Source of the DNA: Paracoccus sigandri
Lineage (GTDB): Bacteria > Pseudomonadota > Alphaproteobacteria > Rhodobacterales > Rhodobacteraceae
Length of the DNA: 64,000 bases
Direction: 5' to 3'
Assembly: GCF_003709565.1 (NCBI RefSeq)
Contig: NZ_QNRC01000019.1
Location: 1-64,000, forward strand
In this document: one piece after another, positions 1 to 9,331 of the stretch
Position numbering within the stretch: the first letter of the stretch is position 1
How the letters are laid out: each line of letters opens with the position of its first letter
Translations under genes and position numbers: made by a program
Notes under the pieces: model-generated
Told to the model about the DNA's origin: nothing
Databases searched by the model: none
The model's input: the letters and a program-made list of their open reading frames with translations, nothing else

Positions 1-1666
1 AACGCGGGCGGGCCGAGCTGCTGAGCCGGGTCGCCGCCGGTTGCGTCGCCGTGGGGGGCGCGGCAGGGGCCGTGGCCGCAGGCTGAGCCGCGGGGCGCGG
101 CGCGGGCTGGGCGGGGCGGACGACCTCGGCCGCCGCACCCGTCGCGAGTTGCGCGGCTTCGTCATTCGCGACCGCACCCTGGGCCTGCGCCGCGCTGCCA
201 AGCGCCTCGCTGAGGGCCGCGGTCAGGGCATCGTCGCCGGGCGCCAGCACAGGGGCACTGGCTACGGGGGCGCCGGCCGCCTGATCGGCGAAGTCCTGCG
301 TCGCGGCGCTGATCGGGGCGGCGGTTCCGTCGGCCGCACCGTCCAGCACCGTTCCGATCGCCTCGGAGCCCGAGGGCAGCGGGGCGGCGGCATCCGCCAC
401 GTCCTCGGCAGCCGCGCCGGGTTGCGGATCGGTCCCGGCCGTCTGCGACTCGGCGGGCGGCAGGAAGGCGTCGGCCTCGGGCGCCAGGGTTTCGGCGCTG
501 TCGATGGGCGCGGGTTGATCGCCGGGGGCGGGATCGCCTGCCGGCTCATCGGCCGCCAGTTCCTCGGCGACAGGGGCAGGGGTCGCCTCGGGCGCGGGCT
601 GGGCGAGTTCGGCCGGATCGCGCTGGCCGCCGAACAGCGCCAGGACAAGGACCAGCGCCAGCACCAGCACGCCCATCAGCGTCCCCAGCGTGCCCGGACG
701 GAAGGCGGCAAGACGCGCCAGCAGCGCGGGCGCGGGATCCTCCTCGGGTTCGGGATCGGCCTGCCGCTGCGCGCGCGCCTCGGCGGCGCGGGCGTGGATC
801 GCCTTGGCGCGCGGGGTCATCCGCTGCCGCTCGGCCCTCGGCTGCTTGCGGTCGCCATGGCGGATGACGGCCGGGGCAGCGGCGGGCGCCGCCTCCTCGG
901 GCTCCGCATCGTCATCGCCAGCGGCGGCCTCGGGCGCGGGATCGGCGGGCGCATCCTCGGCAACGGGCGGCGGAGCATCCTTCACGACGGGCGCGGCCGC
1001 CGTCTGCGGTTCCGGCGCGGGTTCGGGCAGGACATGCGGCGTGATGCGCGAGACAGTCGGGCCGGCAGAGGCCGGCGCCAGGTCGGTGATGCGGTCGGCC
1101 GTCACCGCGGCCAACTGCAATTCGCTTTCCGTGAAGGGCCCGCGCGCCTCTTTCTTCAGCGTCAGCCGCGTCGGGCCGAAATCGGGCTGGCCGTCGAAGC
1201 GCGCATCCTCGGGACGGGCGATGAAGCCGGCGGGGCGGAAGCCCTGGGCGACGGCGAATTCCTCGGCCTCTTCCAGCGTGCGGCGGGCGACGGCGGCGAC
1301 GCGCAGGCTGTCGGGCTCGCCGCCCTCGGCCATGCACCAGTCGAAGGCCAGTTCCTCGGCGCTGTAGGGGGTGATGCGTTCCAGCGCCCGGCCGATCTCG
1401 ACCGGGATGTCGGCACTGACCTGCACCGTCAGCGTCACATAGAGGACCTGGTCGTCGGGGATCACCAGGATCGTGTCGGGCAGGGAATCGGACCCGGCCT
1501 CGGCGTCGCGCGCGCCCTCGCGCAGCGCGCTCAGCGCGGCCGCCAGGTCGCCGCCTGCGAATTGCGCCCGCCCCAGGGGGCGCCAGTCATGTCCCTGGCG
1601 CTTCTCGAGCAGGACGGCCTCCTGCGTGAAGCTCATTGCGAATTCGGGGGCGGCGTGTTTGTTCAT
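1..1666 (-). CDS. Unnamed single-pass membrane protein, Pro/Ala-rich (3' part outside window)
   Basis: The frame stays open from the ATG at 1666 to the window edge (555 codons), so the C terminus is missing. Residues 1-200 form a folded-looking domain. Residues about 215-325 are rich in Pro, Ala and Glu and end in a basic stretch. One hydrophobic helix lies at about 327-347, and the rest is a long Pro/Ala/Asp-rich tail. The order is cytoplasmic domain, linker, membrane helix, periplasmic linker. The N-terminal segment around residues 64-110 loosely recalls the actin-like cytoplasmic domain of GspL/PilM assembly proteins; that is only an impression. The nearby ATG at 1636 is an alternative start. 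I do not recognise the gene and assign no function. Confidence 0.7.
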   Translation of the reverse strand, partial: MNKHAAPEFAMSFTQEAVLLEKRQGHDWRPLGRAQFAGGDLAAALSALREGARDAEAGSDSLPDTILVIPDDQVLYVTLTVQVSADIPVEIGRALERITPYSAEELAFDWCMAEGGEPDSLRVAAVARRTLEEAEEFAVAQGFRPAGFIARPEDARFDGQPDFGPTRLTLKKEARGPFTESELQLAAVTADRITDLAPASAGPTVSRITPHVLPEPAPEPQTAAAPVVKDAPPPVAEDAPADPAPEAAAGDDDAEPEEAAPAAAPAVIRHGDRKQPRAERQRMTPRAKAIHARAAEARAQRQADPEPEEDPAPALLARLAAFRPGTLGTLMGVLVLALVLVLALFGGQRDPAELAQPAPEATPAPVAEELAADEPAGDPAPGDQPAPIDSAETLAPEADAFLPPAESQTAGTDPQPGAAAEDVADAAAPLPSGSEAIGTVLDGAADGTAAPISAATQDFADQAAGAPVASAPVLAPGDDALTAALSEALGSAAQAQGAVANDEAAQLATGAAAEVVRPAQPAPRPAAQPAATAPAAPPTATQPAATRLSSSARPR

Positions 1667-1764
1667 CTTGTCAATTCGTCGCTCAAATGGAACATCGCGC
1701 GTCCCTCGGCGTCGCGATGTGGTGGGTCTCGTTATCAACTACCGCAAATTATTGTGTGAGGAAA

Positions 1765-1782
1765 GCGTATCTGGCGTATCTG
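1765..1782 (+). repeat. Perfect tandem 9-bp repeat in SIMPL gene leader
   Basis: Two adjacent copies of GCGTATCTG lie about 90 bp upstream of the SIMPL-protein start. They sit in the intergenic region between that gene and the divergent gene at 1666. The position would suit a regulator-binding site, but no known operator is recognised. Confidence 0.45.
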
Positions 1783-1832
1783 TGAACGGATTTCGGTGAA
1801 CGCATCGGTTATGAGAGGCGTTCGGACAACAC

Positions 1833-1850
1833 CCGGACCCCGAGGTCCGG
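1833..1850 (+). promoter_or_regulatory. GC hairpin in the SIMPL gene leader
   Basis: CCGGACC and GGTCCGG can pair over a CCGA loop. The hairpin ends 23 nt before the ATG at 1874, just upstream of the AGAGGAG ribosome site. It could affect translation or mRNA stability. No T-run follows it, so it is not an obvious terminator. Confidence 0.3.
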
Positions 1851-1873
1851 TCTTCCTGCAAGAGGAGCAGAAC

Positions 1874-2785
1874 ATGACCCGAACGTCATCCACCTTCCGG
1901 CGTGCGGCGCTGGTCGCCTCGACCGGCCTTGCCATGACCCTGGCGCTGCCGGCCTTCGCGGCGCCGGGCGCCGGGCGCGGCGGCGATGGTGGGCCGCATG
2001 CAGGCATGGGGCACGGCTGCGGCCCGGTCTCGCGCCTGACGGTCGGCGGCAGCGGCGAAAGCCGCATCGCGCCCGACCTGGCGGTGATCCAACTTGGCGT
2101 GACCAGCCAGGCCGACAGCGCCGCCGCCGCCATGGCGCAGAACGGCGAACAGCAGAGCGCGGTGATCGAGGCGCTGAAGGACAGCGGCATCGCCGCCGAA
2201 GAGATCCAGACCTCGGGCATCAACCTGACCCCGATGATGGATTACGGCGAGGGCCGCGCGCCGCAGATCACCGGCTATCAGGCCTCGAACATGGTCTCGG
2301 TGCGGGTCGCTGAGGTCGAGCGGCTGGGCGAGGTGCTGGATGCGATCGTCGCGGCCGGCGCGAACGAGATCAACGGCATCAACTTCCAGCGCGAGGACGG
2401 GCTGGCGGCCGAGGACGACGCCCGTCGCGCGGCGGTCGAGGATGCCCGCCACAAGGCCGAGGTGCTGGCCGAGGCGGCGGGCCTGAGCCTGGGGCCGATC
2501 CTGCTGCTGCGCGACCGGCCGGCCAATGACGGCCCGCAGCCGATGATGATGCGCGCCGAGGCCGCGCGCGGGGCCGGCACCCCCGTCGAGACCGGCCAGC
2601 TTTCGGTCACCTCCGAGGTCGAGGTCGTCTATGCGCTGGAGGGCGAGGGCGCCTGCGGCCCGAAACGCGGCGGCCATGACCATGGCGAGGGCGCGGATCC
2701 CGAGGCGGAAATGCCCGAGCCGGGCGCCCAGCCGGTGGTCCCCGGCGAGCCTCCCGCAGCGCAGGATGATACGGAATCGAACTAG
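1874..2785 (+). CDS. SIMPL domain (DUF541) periplasmic protein
   Basis: 303 aa. The start at 1874 has AGAGGAG nine bases upstream and opens straight into a signal peptide (basic residues, hydrophobic core, cleavage near ALPAFA-AP); the frame also runs upstream without such a site. The mature protein has the SIMPL/DUF541 fold: a VGGSGESRIAPDLAVIQLGV-type strand, helical DAI/ANEINGI segments, then the DARRAAVEDARHKAEVLAEAAG helix typical of the family. The C-terminal 50 residues are a His/Pro/Glu-rich tail. Family members such as E. coli YggE are linked to oxidative stress tolerance, but their biochemistry is unsettled. The gene converges on metY with a shared terminator between them. Confidence 0.88.
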   Translation: MTRTSSTFRRAALVASTGLAMTLALPAFAAPGAGRGGDGGPHAGMGHGCGPVSRLTVGGSGESRIAPDLAVIQLGVTSQADSAAAAMAQNGEQQSAVIEALKDSGIAAEEIQTSGINLTPMMDYGEGRAPQITGYQASNMVSVRVAEVERLGEVLDAIVAAGANEINGINFQREDGLAAEDDARRAAVEDARHKAEVLAEAAGLSLGPILLLRDRPANDGPQPMMMRAEAARGAGTPVETGQLSVTSEVEVVYALEGEGACGPKRGGHDHGEGADPEAEMPEPGAQPVVPGEPPAAQDDTESN

Positions 2786-2811
2786 GTCGCGCAGCCGATT
2801 GACGTGAAAGC

Positions 2812-2837
2812 AAAAGGGGGCGGTGACGCCCCCTTTT
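2812..2837. terminator. Bidirectional intrinsic terminator
   Basis: AAAAGGGGGCG pairs perfectly with CGCCCCCTTTT over a GTGA loop. The A-run and T-run make it work on both strands, between the convergent SIMPL gene and metY. Confidence 0.9.
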
Positions 2838-2853
2838 CCAATGCTGGATCGGT

Positions 2854-4134
2854 TCAGGCCGTTGCCTTGGCCAGCGCCTGGTCCAGATCGGCGATCAGGT
2901 CCTCGGGGTTCTCGATGCCGATGGACAGGCGGACGACCTCGGGCCCGGCCCCCGCGGCGCGCTGCTGTTCCTCGGTCAGCTGCCGGTGGGTGGTCGAGGC
3001 CGAATGGATCACCAGCGACCGCGCATCGCCCAGGTTGGCGACATGGCTGAACAGCTCCAGCGCATCGACCAGCTTCACCGCCGCCTGATAGCCGCCCTTG
3101 ATCTCGAAGGTGAACAGCGCCCCCGCGCCCCTGGGATAGAGCCGCCTGGCCGTCGCGTTCCAGAGCGAGGATTCCAGCCCGGCATAGGTCACCGAGCTGA
3201 CCCGAGGGTCGTTTTCCAGCCATTCGGCGACCTTCAGCGCATTCTCGACATGGCGCTGCATCCGCAGCCCCAGGGTCTCGATCCCCATCAGCGTGTAATG
3301 GGCGCCCTGCGGGTTCATCGTCATGCCCAGGTCGCGCAACCCGATGGCGATGCCGTGGAAGGTGAAGGCCAGGGCGCCGAAGGTCTCGTGGAATGTCAGC
3401 CCGTGATAGGCGGGTTCGGGCGCGGACAGGCTGGGGAACCTGTCGCTTGCCGACCAGTCGAACTTGCCGCTGTCCACCACCACGCCGCCGGTCACGGTGC
3501 CGTTGCCGGTGATGTATTTGGTCAGCGAATGCACGACCAGCGTCGCGCCCATCTCGATTGGGCGGCACAGCCAGGGCGTGGCCAGCGTATTGTCCACGAT
3601 CAGCGGGATGCCCGCCTGGTCGGCGATCTGCGCCACCGCCGGGATGTCGGTGACATAGCCGCCGGGATTGGAGATCGACTCGCAGAAGATCGCGCGGGTA
3701 TCGTCGTCGATGGCGGCGCGCAGGGCCTCCAGATCGTCCAGGTCGACGAATTTCGCCGACCAGCCGAAGCGCCGGATCGTGTGGCTGAACTGCGTGACGG
3801 TTCCGCCGTAAAGCCTTGTCGAGGCGATGATATTCTTGCCCGGCCCCATCAGCGGGAACAGCGCCATGATCTGCGCCGCATGGCCCGAGGAACAGCAGAC
3901 CGCGCCCGCGCCGCCCTCCAGCGCCGCCAGCCGGGCCTGCAGCGCCGAGACCGTCGGATTGGTCAGGCGCGAATAGATATAGCCCACCTCCTGCAGGTTG
4001 AAGAGCCGCGCGGCGTGATCGGCGTCGCGGAACTGATAGGACGTGGTCTGGTAGATCGGCACCTGGCGGGCGCCGGTGGCGGGATCGGGCGCGGCCCCGG
4101 CATGGATGGCAAGCGTGTCGAAACCTTGGGTCAT
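2854..4134 (-). CDS. metY: O-acetylhomoserine aminocarboxypropyltransferase (sulfhydrylase)
   Basis: 426 aa, normal for the family. A PLP enzyme of the Cys/Met metabolism fold that makes homocysteine from O-acetylhomoserine and sulfide in the cytoplasm. Diagnostic parts are the N-terminal FDTLAIHAG, YSRLTNPT at about 54-61, and SLTKYITGNG with the Schiff-base lysine at K206. The closing SIGIENPEDLIADLDQAL is typical. The RBS GGAGGAG lies just upstream of the ATG. I looked for a SAM-II-type riboswitch in the 150 bp upstream and found none. It stands alone and ends at the shared terminator. Confidence 0.95.
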   Translation of the reverse strand: MTQGFDTLAIHAGAAPDPATGARQVPIYQTTSYQFRDADHAARLFNLQEVGYIYSRLTNPTVSALQARLAALEGGAGAVCCSSGHAAQIMALFPLMGPGKNIIASTRLYGGTVTQFSHTIRRFGWSAKFVDLDDLEALRAAIDDDTRAIFCESISNPGGYVTDIPAVAQIADQAGIPLIVDNTLATPWLCRPIEMGATLVVHSLTKYITGNGTVTGGVVVDSGKFDWSASDRFPSLSAPEPAYHGLTFHETFGALAFTFHGIAIGLRDLGMTMNPQGAHYTLMGIETLGLRMQRHVENALKVAEWLENDPRVSSVTYAGLESSLWNATARRLYPRGAGALFTFEIKGGYQAAVKLVDALELFSHVANLGDARSLVIHSASTTHRQLTEEQQRAAGAGPEVVRLSIGIENPEDLIADLDQALAKATA

Positions 4135-4288
4135 GTCGTCTCCTCCGTGGTCGGGCGCAGGTTAGTGGCCCGGACGGGGCGTCTGCAATGTAGAAAAATC
4201 CTGCTGCGGCGGGGCGATGGACGACAGCTCTTGCCTGCAACCGGCGCCCTGCGGATGATGCGGACAAGGGACGGGGCAGGAGGCCGCG

Positions 4289-4984
4289 ATGCGGATGATG
4301 GATTTCAGCAGCTGGGGCGGCATCCTGTCGGCGCTGATCGGGATTTCGCTGTTCGCCCTGATCGGCATCGGCATCCGGCTGCTGCTGATGTTCACCATCC
4401 AGCAGCGGCGAGAGCGGATGAACCGCCAGATCAACGAGCGCCTGCGGGTGCTGATCGCCGCCTACAAGACGCTTGGCGGATCCTTTACCGGCAACCTGAC
4501 CGTCGATCCCACGCATCTGCGCGACCTGCGCCGCGCCGCCGCCGAAAGCGACCAGGATGCCGATGCGGGTTCCGGCTCGGACCGGCGCCGCCGGATGCGC
4601 GATGCGGTCGAGGCCGCCTTGTCCGACATCCTGCTGCTTGGCACCGAGGAACAGGTGCGGCTGGCCGAACGCGCCGCCCGCGACCTGGTGGCGGGCCGTC
4701 CGGTGCAGACGCAGGAACTGGTCGCCTCGCTGCGCGGCTTCATCCGCAAGGCGCTGGACCTGGAGCCCGTGCCGGCCGACCTGGCGATCCCGCCGCAGGG
4801 GCCGACGCGCCCGGCTTCCAGCTCGGGCGGGCGCGGCCGGTCGGGGGGCGAGGAAGGGCGCGGCAGCCGGGGCGGGCGTGGCGGCGGCGGAGGGGCCGGA
4901 GGCGGCATGGGAATGGGGATGGGCCTCGGGATGGGCGGCGGCCGTGGCGGCGATCCGGGCGATTCCGCGCCGCCCGCGCCCTAG
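4289..4984 (+). CDS. Unknown membrane protein with Gly-rich tail
   Basis: 231 aa, with an AGGAGG site directly upstream. One hydrophobic helix at about residues 10-35 is followed by a basic stretch (QQRRERMNRQ), so the helix anchors a cytoplasmic domain. Residues 40-165 look helical and soluble. From about 170 the sequence is Gly/Arg-rich and ends in repeated GMGMGLGMGGGRGG-like runs, a low-complexity tail. I cannot place it in a named family. Its TAG stop overlaps the stop of the convergent acetyltransferase by four bases (CTAG). Confidence 0.75.
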   Translation: MRMMDFSSWGGILSALIGISLFALIGIGIRLLLMFTIQQRRERMNRQINERLRVLIAAYKTLGGSFTGNLTVDPTHLRDLRRAAAESDQDADAGSGSDRRRRMRDAVEAALSDILLLGTEEQVRLAERAARDLVAGRPVQTQELVASLRGFIRKALDLEPVPADLAIPPQGPTRPASSSGGRGRSGGEEGRGSRGGRGGGGGAGGGMGMGMGLGMGGGRGGDPGDSAPPAP

Positions 4985-5435
4985 ATCTCGTCCAGCGGGC
5001 GGTTGTACTTGATGAAGGGCGTCCGCTCGCCGATCCGGTCATAGAGCATCCGGCCGGCATAGTTGAATTCCTGCGTGGTCCAGTAGACGCGCGGCACCCC
5101 GGCCGCGTCGGCGGCGTCATAGACGCCCTGGATCAGCGCCCGTCCGACGCCCTTGCCGCGCGCATCCGGGGCGGCGAACAGGTCCTGCAGATAGCAGATC
5201 CCCTCGGGAAACCACATATGCGCGTGAAACAGGTAATGGACCAGCCCCAGCAACCGACCGTCCTCGTCGGCCACCAGCCCGGCATAGTCATGCGGATCGC
5301 CCGCCATCAGCCGCGCGAAGCCGCGGTCGAAGAAGTCCTGCGGCAGGCCTGGCCGGTCGTAGAAGGCGTGATAACCGTCATAGAGCGCCTGCCACTGCGC
5401 CTTGTCGCCCTGGGCCAGCGGCCGGACCGTCACGC

Positions 5436-5439
<4 letters not shown>
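4981..5439 (-). CDS. GNAT-family N-acetyltransferase
   Basis: 152 aa, one GNAT domain. It starts MSVTVRPLAQGDKAQW, has the acetyl-CoA loop GKGVGRAL at about residues 95-102 preceded by YLQDLFAAPDARG, and carries the C-terminal YD motif (MLYDRIG). The substrate cannot be told. The ATG overlaps the TGA of the upstream moxR-like gene (ATGA at 5436-5439), so the two are almost surely translationally coupled. The frame stays open upstream of 5439, but that part only shadows moxR. Confidence 0.88.
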
Positions 5440-6275
<836 letters not shown>

Positions 6276-6449
6276 CCAAACTCTCCTTTTGCGTGAAACG
6301 CTTGCCCAGGTTCAGCGCTTCGCGGGACATGTTCTTCCGTTAACGGACAATTAGCCCAAGATCAGCTAGTGACAAGCACAACGTCATACTTTAATGGGGC
6401 GCGCAAGGTGCCGGATTTCCAGACCCCGCCCGGCGCCGCCGGAGGACAA

Positions 6450-6872
6450 ATGAAAGCCCAGACATTCCTTCCCCAGGATTACCGTCCAGCCGAAGACGAA
6501 CCCTTCATGAATGAGCGTCAGCTCGAATATTTCCGCCGGAAACTCGAAGCCTGGAAGCAGGAATTGCTGGATCAGTCGGCAGAAACGCTCGAGGGCCTGC
6601 AGGAAAGCGCCCGCAGCGTGCCCGACCTGGCCGACCGCGCCAGCGAGGAAACCGACCGCGCGCTGGAACTGCGCACCCGCGACCGCCAGCGCAAGCTGGT
6701 CAGCAAGATCGACGCCGCCCTGCGCCGGATCGAGACCGGCGAATACGGCTATTGCGAGATGACGGGCGAGCCGATCAGCCTCAAGCGGCTGGATGCGCGA
6801 CCGATCGCCACCATGACGCTGGAGGCGCAGGAACGCCACGAGCGGCGCGAGCGCGTGCATCGCGACGATTGA
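6450..6872 (+). CDS. dksA: DksA/TraR-family RNA polymerase-binding regulator with degenerate zinc finger
   Basis: 140 aa from the ATG at 6450, which has GGAGGA directly upstream; the frame also opens at 6369 but without a site. Coiled coil at about residues 20-95, with the tip residues D59, D62 and A64 matching the functional DxxDxA of DksA. The zinc-finger region keeps only C102. The other three ligand positions are T105, T123 and A126. The known role is binding in the RNA polymerase secondary channel and acting with ppGpp at stringent-response promoters. Cysteine-poor DksA variants are known in Rhodobacterales and Pseudomonas, so the loss does not mean the gene is dead. Confidence 0.92.
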   Translation: MKAQTFLPQDYRPAEDEPFMNERQLEYFRRKLEAWKQELLDQSAETLEGLQESARSVPDLADRASEETDRALELRTRDRQRKLVSKIDAALRRIETGEYGYCEMTGEPISLKRLDARPIATMTLEAQERHERRERVHRDD

Positions 6873-6985
6873 GCCATGGGCCCGTTGCCGCGAATCACGC
6901 GAGGCGGGCCGGAAGCCGCGACCTTGCCCGCCGGTCTCTCCGATCGGCGGGTTTTTCGTGACTGGAAACGGGGCAGGGGACAGCC

Positions 6986-8110
6986 ATGGGCGCCTTGAGG
7001 GACCGGGATGTGCAGGTGGTCGGCGGCGGCGTGGCCGGGCTGAGCGCCGCCATCGCCCTGGCCCGGCGCGGCGCGCGGGTCATGCTGCATGAACGCGCCC
7101 CCGCCATCGCCGAGGTCGGCGCCGGGCTGCAGCTGTCGCCCAATGCGATGCGGGTGCTGGCGGCGCTGGAGCTGGGCCCGGCGCTGCGCGCGGTATCGCT
7201 GCCCTCGCGCGCGGTGCAGCTGCGCGACGCAGGCGGCGCGCCGGTCGCGCGGCTGGACCTGGCCGCCCATCGCCCGGATGCCGAGTTCCGCCTGATCCAC
7301 CGCGCCCGGCTGATCGATTGCCTCGCCGATGCCGCGCGCCGCGCCGGGGTCAAGATCCGCCTGGACAGCCCGGTCGCCGCGCCACCCGATTCGGGACTGG
7401 TGATCGGCGCGGACGGCTTGCGCAGCACGATCCGCCAGGCGCTGAACGGCCGCGAGGTGCCCTTCTTCACCCACCAGACCGCATGGCGCGCGGTGATCCC
7501 CGACAGCGACCAGACGCCCGAGGCGCAGGTCTTCATGGGGCCGCGCCGCCACCTGGTCAGCTATCCGCTGGCCGGCGGGCTGCGCAATATCGTCGCGGTG
7601 ATGGAGCGCAACCAATGGCAGGACGAGGGCTGGTCCGTGCCGGACGACCCGGCCAATCTGCGCGCCGCCTTCGCGGGTTTCGGCGGCCCGGTTCCCGGCT
7701 GGCTGGCGGCGGTCGGGCAGGTCCATGTCTGGGGCCTGTTCCGCCACGAGGTCGCGCGATGCTGGCAGGACGGCCGCATGGTGCTGATCGGCGACGCCGC
7801 CCATCCGACCCTGCCCTTCATGGCCCAGGGCGCGGTGATGGCCATCGAGGACGCCTGGATCCTGGCCGCCTGCCTCGACGCAACCACCGACCAGGCCGCC
7901 GCCCTGGCCCGGTTCGAGACGCTGCGCCGCCCCCGCGTCACCCGCATCGTCGCCGCCGCCAATGCCAATGCCCGCAACTATCACCTGACCGGCGCGAAAC
8001 GCCTCGCCGCCCATGCCGCGCTGCGCCTGGCCAGCCGCCTCGCCCCGGCCCGGCTGCTCGCCCGCTTCGACTGGATCTACGACTACGACCCGCTGGCGGA
8101 AACGACCTGA
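6986..8110 (+). CDS. FAD-dependent monooxygenase (UbiH/salicylate hydroxylase type)
   Basis: 374 aa. A Rossmann FAD site opens the protein (VVGGGVAGLSAAIALARRG, GxGxxG form). The middle DG motif is LVIGADGLRSTIR, and the second FAD-phosphate motif is LIGDAAHPTLPFMAQGA near residue 270. This is the group A flavoprotein hydroxylase layout. Aromatic ring hydroxylation with NAD(P)H and O2 is the family role; the substrate is unknown. It stands alone, downstream of dksA on the same strand, and converges on moaA with a structured repeat between. Confidence 0.88.
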   Translation: MGALRDRDVQVVGGGVAGLSAAIALARRGARVMLHERAPAIAEVGAGLQLSPNAMRVLAALELGPALRAVSLPSRAVQLRDAGGAPVARLDLAAHRPDAEFRLIHRARLIDCLADAARRAGVKIRLDSPVAAPPDSGLVIGADGLRSTIRQALNGREVPFFTHQTAWRAVIPDSDQTPEAQVFMGPRRHLVSYPLAGGLRNIVAVMERNQWQDEGWSVPDDPANLRAAFAGFGGPVPGWLAAVGQVHVWGLFRHEVARCWQDGRMVLIGDAAHPTLPFMAQGAVMAIEDAWILAACLDATTDQAAALARFETLRRPRVTRIVAAANANARNYHLTGAKRLAAHAALRLASRLAPARLLARFDWIYDYDPLAETT

Positions 8111-8114
8111 CCCC

Positions 8115-8179
8115 GCCTTTTCATCTTGGCCCAAATATCCCGGGGGGAGTCCCGAAGGGACGGGGGGCAGCGCCCCCCG
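8115..8179 (-). repeat. Structured intergenic repeat, copy a
   Basis: Copy a of a seven-member family. Read on the minus strand it follows the moaA stop: a G/C hairpin (CGGGGGG/CCCCCCG, 8161-8179), a smaller stem (GTCCC/GGGAC), then the box GGGATATTTGGGCCAAGATG and a short purine run. It separates the convergent ends of the FAD monooxygenase and moaA. It probably terminates or protects one or both transcripts. Confidence 0.75.
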
Positions 8180-8195
8180 TTTGTCCCGCGACGCC

Positions 8196-9209
8196 TCACC
8201 CGCCGGTATGGCTCATGTGCCGCGACATCTGCCCGGCCACGCGCTGGCGGGAATAGTCGAAATCATGCCCCTTGGGCTTGCGGGCAATGGCCGCGCGGAT
8301 CGCGGCGCGCAGCATCCCGTCCTCCTCCGAGGCCCGCAGGGGCGCGCGCAGATCGGCGCGATCCTCCTGGCCCAGGCACATGAACAGCTCGCCCGTGCAG
8401 GTGACCCGCACCCGGTTGCAGCTTTCGCAGAAATTATGGGTCAGCGGCGTGATGAAGCCGATCTTCTGCCCGGTTTCGCGCAGCCGCACATAGCGGGCGG
8501 GCCCGCCGGTCCGCTCGGCCAGGTCGATCAGGCTGAAGCGTTCCGCCAGCCGCGCGCGCAGCTCGCTCAGCGGCCAGTACTGGTCCAGCCGGTCCTCGCC
8601 CTCCATCTCGCCCATCGGCATGACCTCGATGAAGGTCAGGTCGTGGCCCTCGGCGCCGCACCAGTCGACCAGGTCGAACAGCTCGGCCTCGTTGAAGCCC
8701 TTCAGCGCCACGGTATTGATCTTCACCCGCAGCCCGGCCGCCGTCGCGGCCTCGATCCCGCGCAGCACCTGCTCCAGCCGCCCCCAGCGCGTCACCGCCG
8801 TGAATTTCCCGGCATCCAGCGTGTCCAGCGACACGTTCACGCGCCGCACCCCGCAATCGGCCAGCTCGGTCGCGAAACGCGCCAGCTGGCTGCCATTGGT
8901 GGTCAGCGTCAGCTCGTCCAGCCCCTGGCCCAGATGGCGCGAGATCTGCCGGAAAAAGCCCATGATGCCGCGCCGGACCAGCGGCTCGCCGCCGGTGATG
9001 CGCAATTTCCGCACGCCCAGCCCGATGAAGGCCGAGCACAGCCGGTCCAGCTCTTCCAGCGTCAGCAGGTCGGCCTTGGGCAGGAACTGCATATGCTCGG
9101 ACATGCAATAGAGGCAGCGGAAATCGCAGCGATCCGTCACCGAGACCCGCAGATAGGTGATCGGCCGTGCGAAGGGATCGACAAGGGGCATGACGGGCGC
9201 GTGTTCCAT
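8196..9209 (-). CDS. moaA: GTP 3',8-cyclase, molybdenum cofactor step 1
   Basis: 337 aa. Radical SAM enzyme that converts GTP to 3',8-cyclo-GTP for molybdopterin synthesis. The N-terminal 4Fe-4S cysteines are C28, C32 and C35 (CDFRCLYC). The second cluster cysteines lie in [20 protein letters not shown] near residue 260. The protein ends in the conserved Gly-Gly dipeptide that enters the active site. No other moa gene is nearby. Confidence 0.97.
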   Translation of the reverse strand: MEHAPVMPLVDPFARPITYLRVSVTDRCDFRCLYCMSEHMQFLPKADLLTLEELDRLCSAFIGLGVRKLRITGGEPLVRRGIMGFFRQISRHLGQGLDELTLTTNGSQLARFATELADCGVRRVNVSLDTLDAGKFTAVTRWGRLEQVLRGIEAATAAGLRVKINTVALKGFNEAELFDLVDWCGAEGHDLTFIEVMPMGEMEGEDRLDQYWPLSELRARLAERFSLIDLAERTGGPARYVRLRETGQKIGFITPLTHNFCESCNRVRVTCTGELFMCLGQEDRADLRAPLRASEEDGMLRAAIRAAIARKPKGHDFDYSRQRVAGQMSRHMSHTGG

Positions 9210-9331
9210 CCCCCCAATCTAGGCGCGATCCCGGCCCTGCACAAGAAAATGCCGATCACGCAAGCGGGTGTGGACGATAAGTCGCGCGTCGGGATAACCT
9301 GCGGCCAACTGGAAATTTTCACGGAGCATTG

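Noticed and set aside
41..1759. 572-codon plus-strand open frame, Arg/Gly-rich
   Set aside because: It mirrors the minus-strand gene at 1-1666. The composition is that of a GC-rich antisense frame, and it has no ribosome site or domain.
4135..4288. Possible SAM-II or other methionine riboswitch upstream of metY
   Set aside because: I read the minus strand for the usual conserved loop and pseudoknot partners and did not find them.
1886..4516. 876-codon minus-strand open frame
   Set aside because: It covers the SIMPL gene and metY in other frames and has no recognisable domain. High GC keeps stops rare.
6340..6354. TTAA-N7-TTAG, similar to a CtrA box, between moxR and dksA (another, TTAG-N7-TTAA, at 16510-16524)
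   Set aside because: Each has one mismatch. With about one such match expected by chance in 64 kb at this GC content, two are not evidence.
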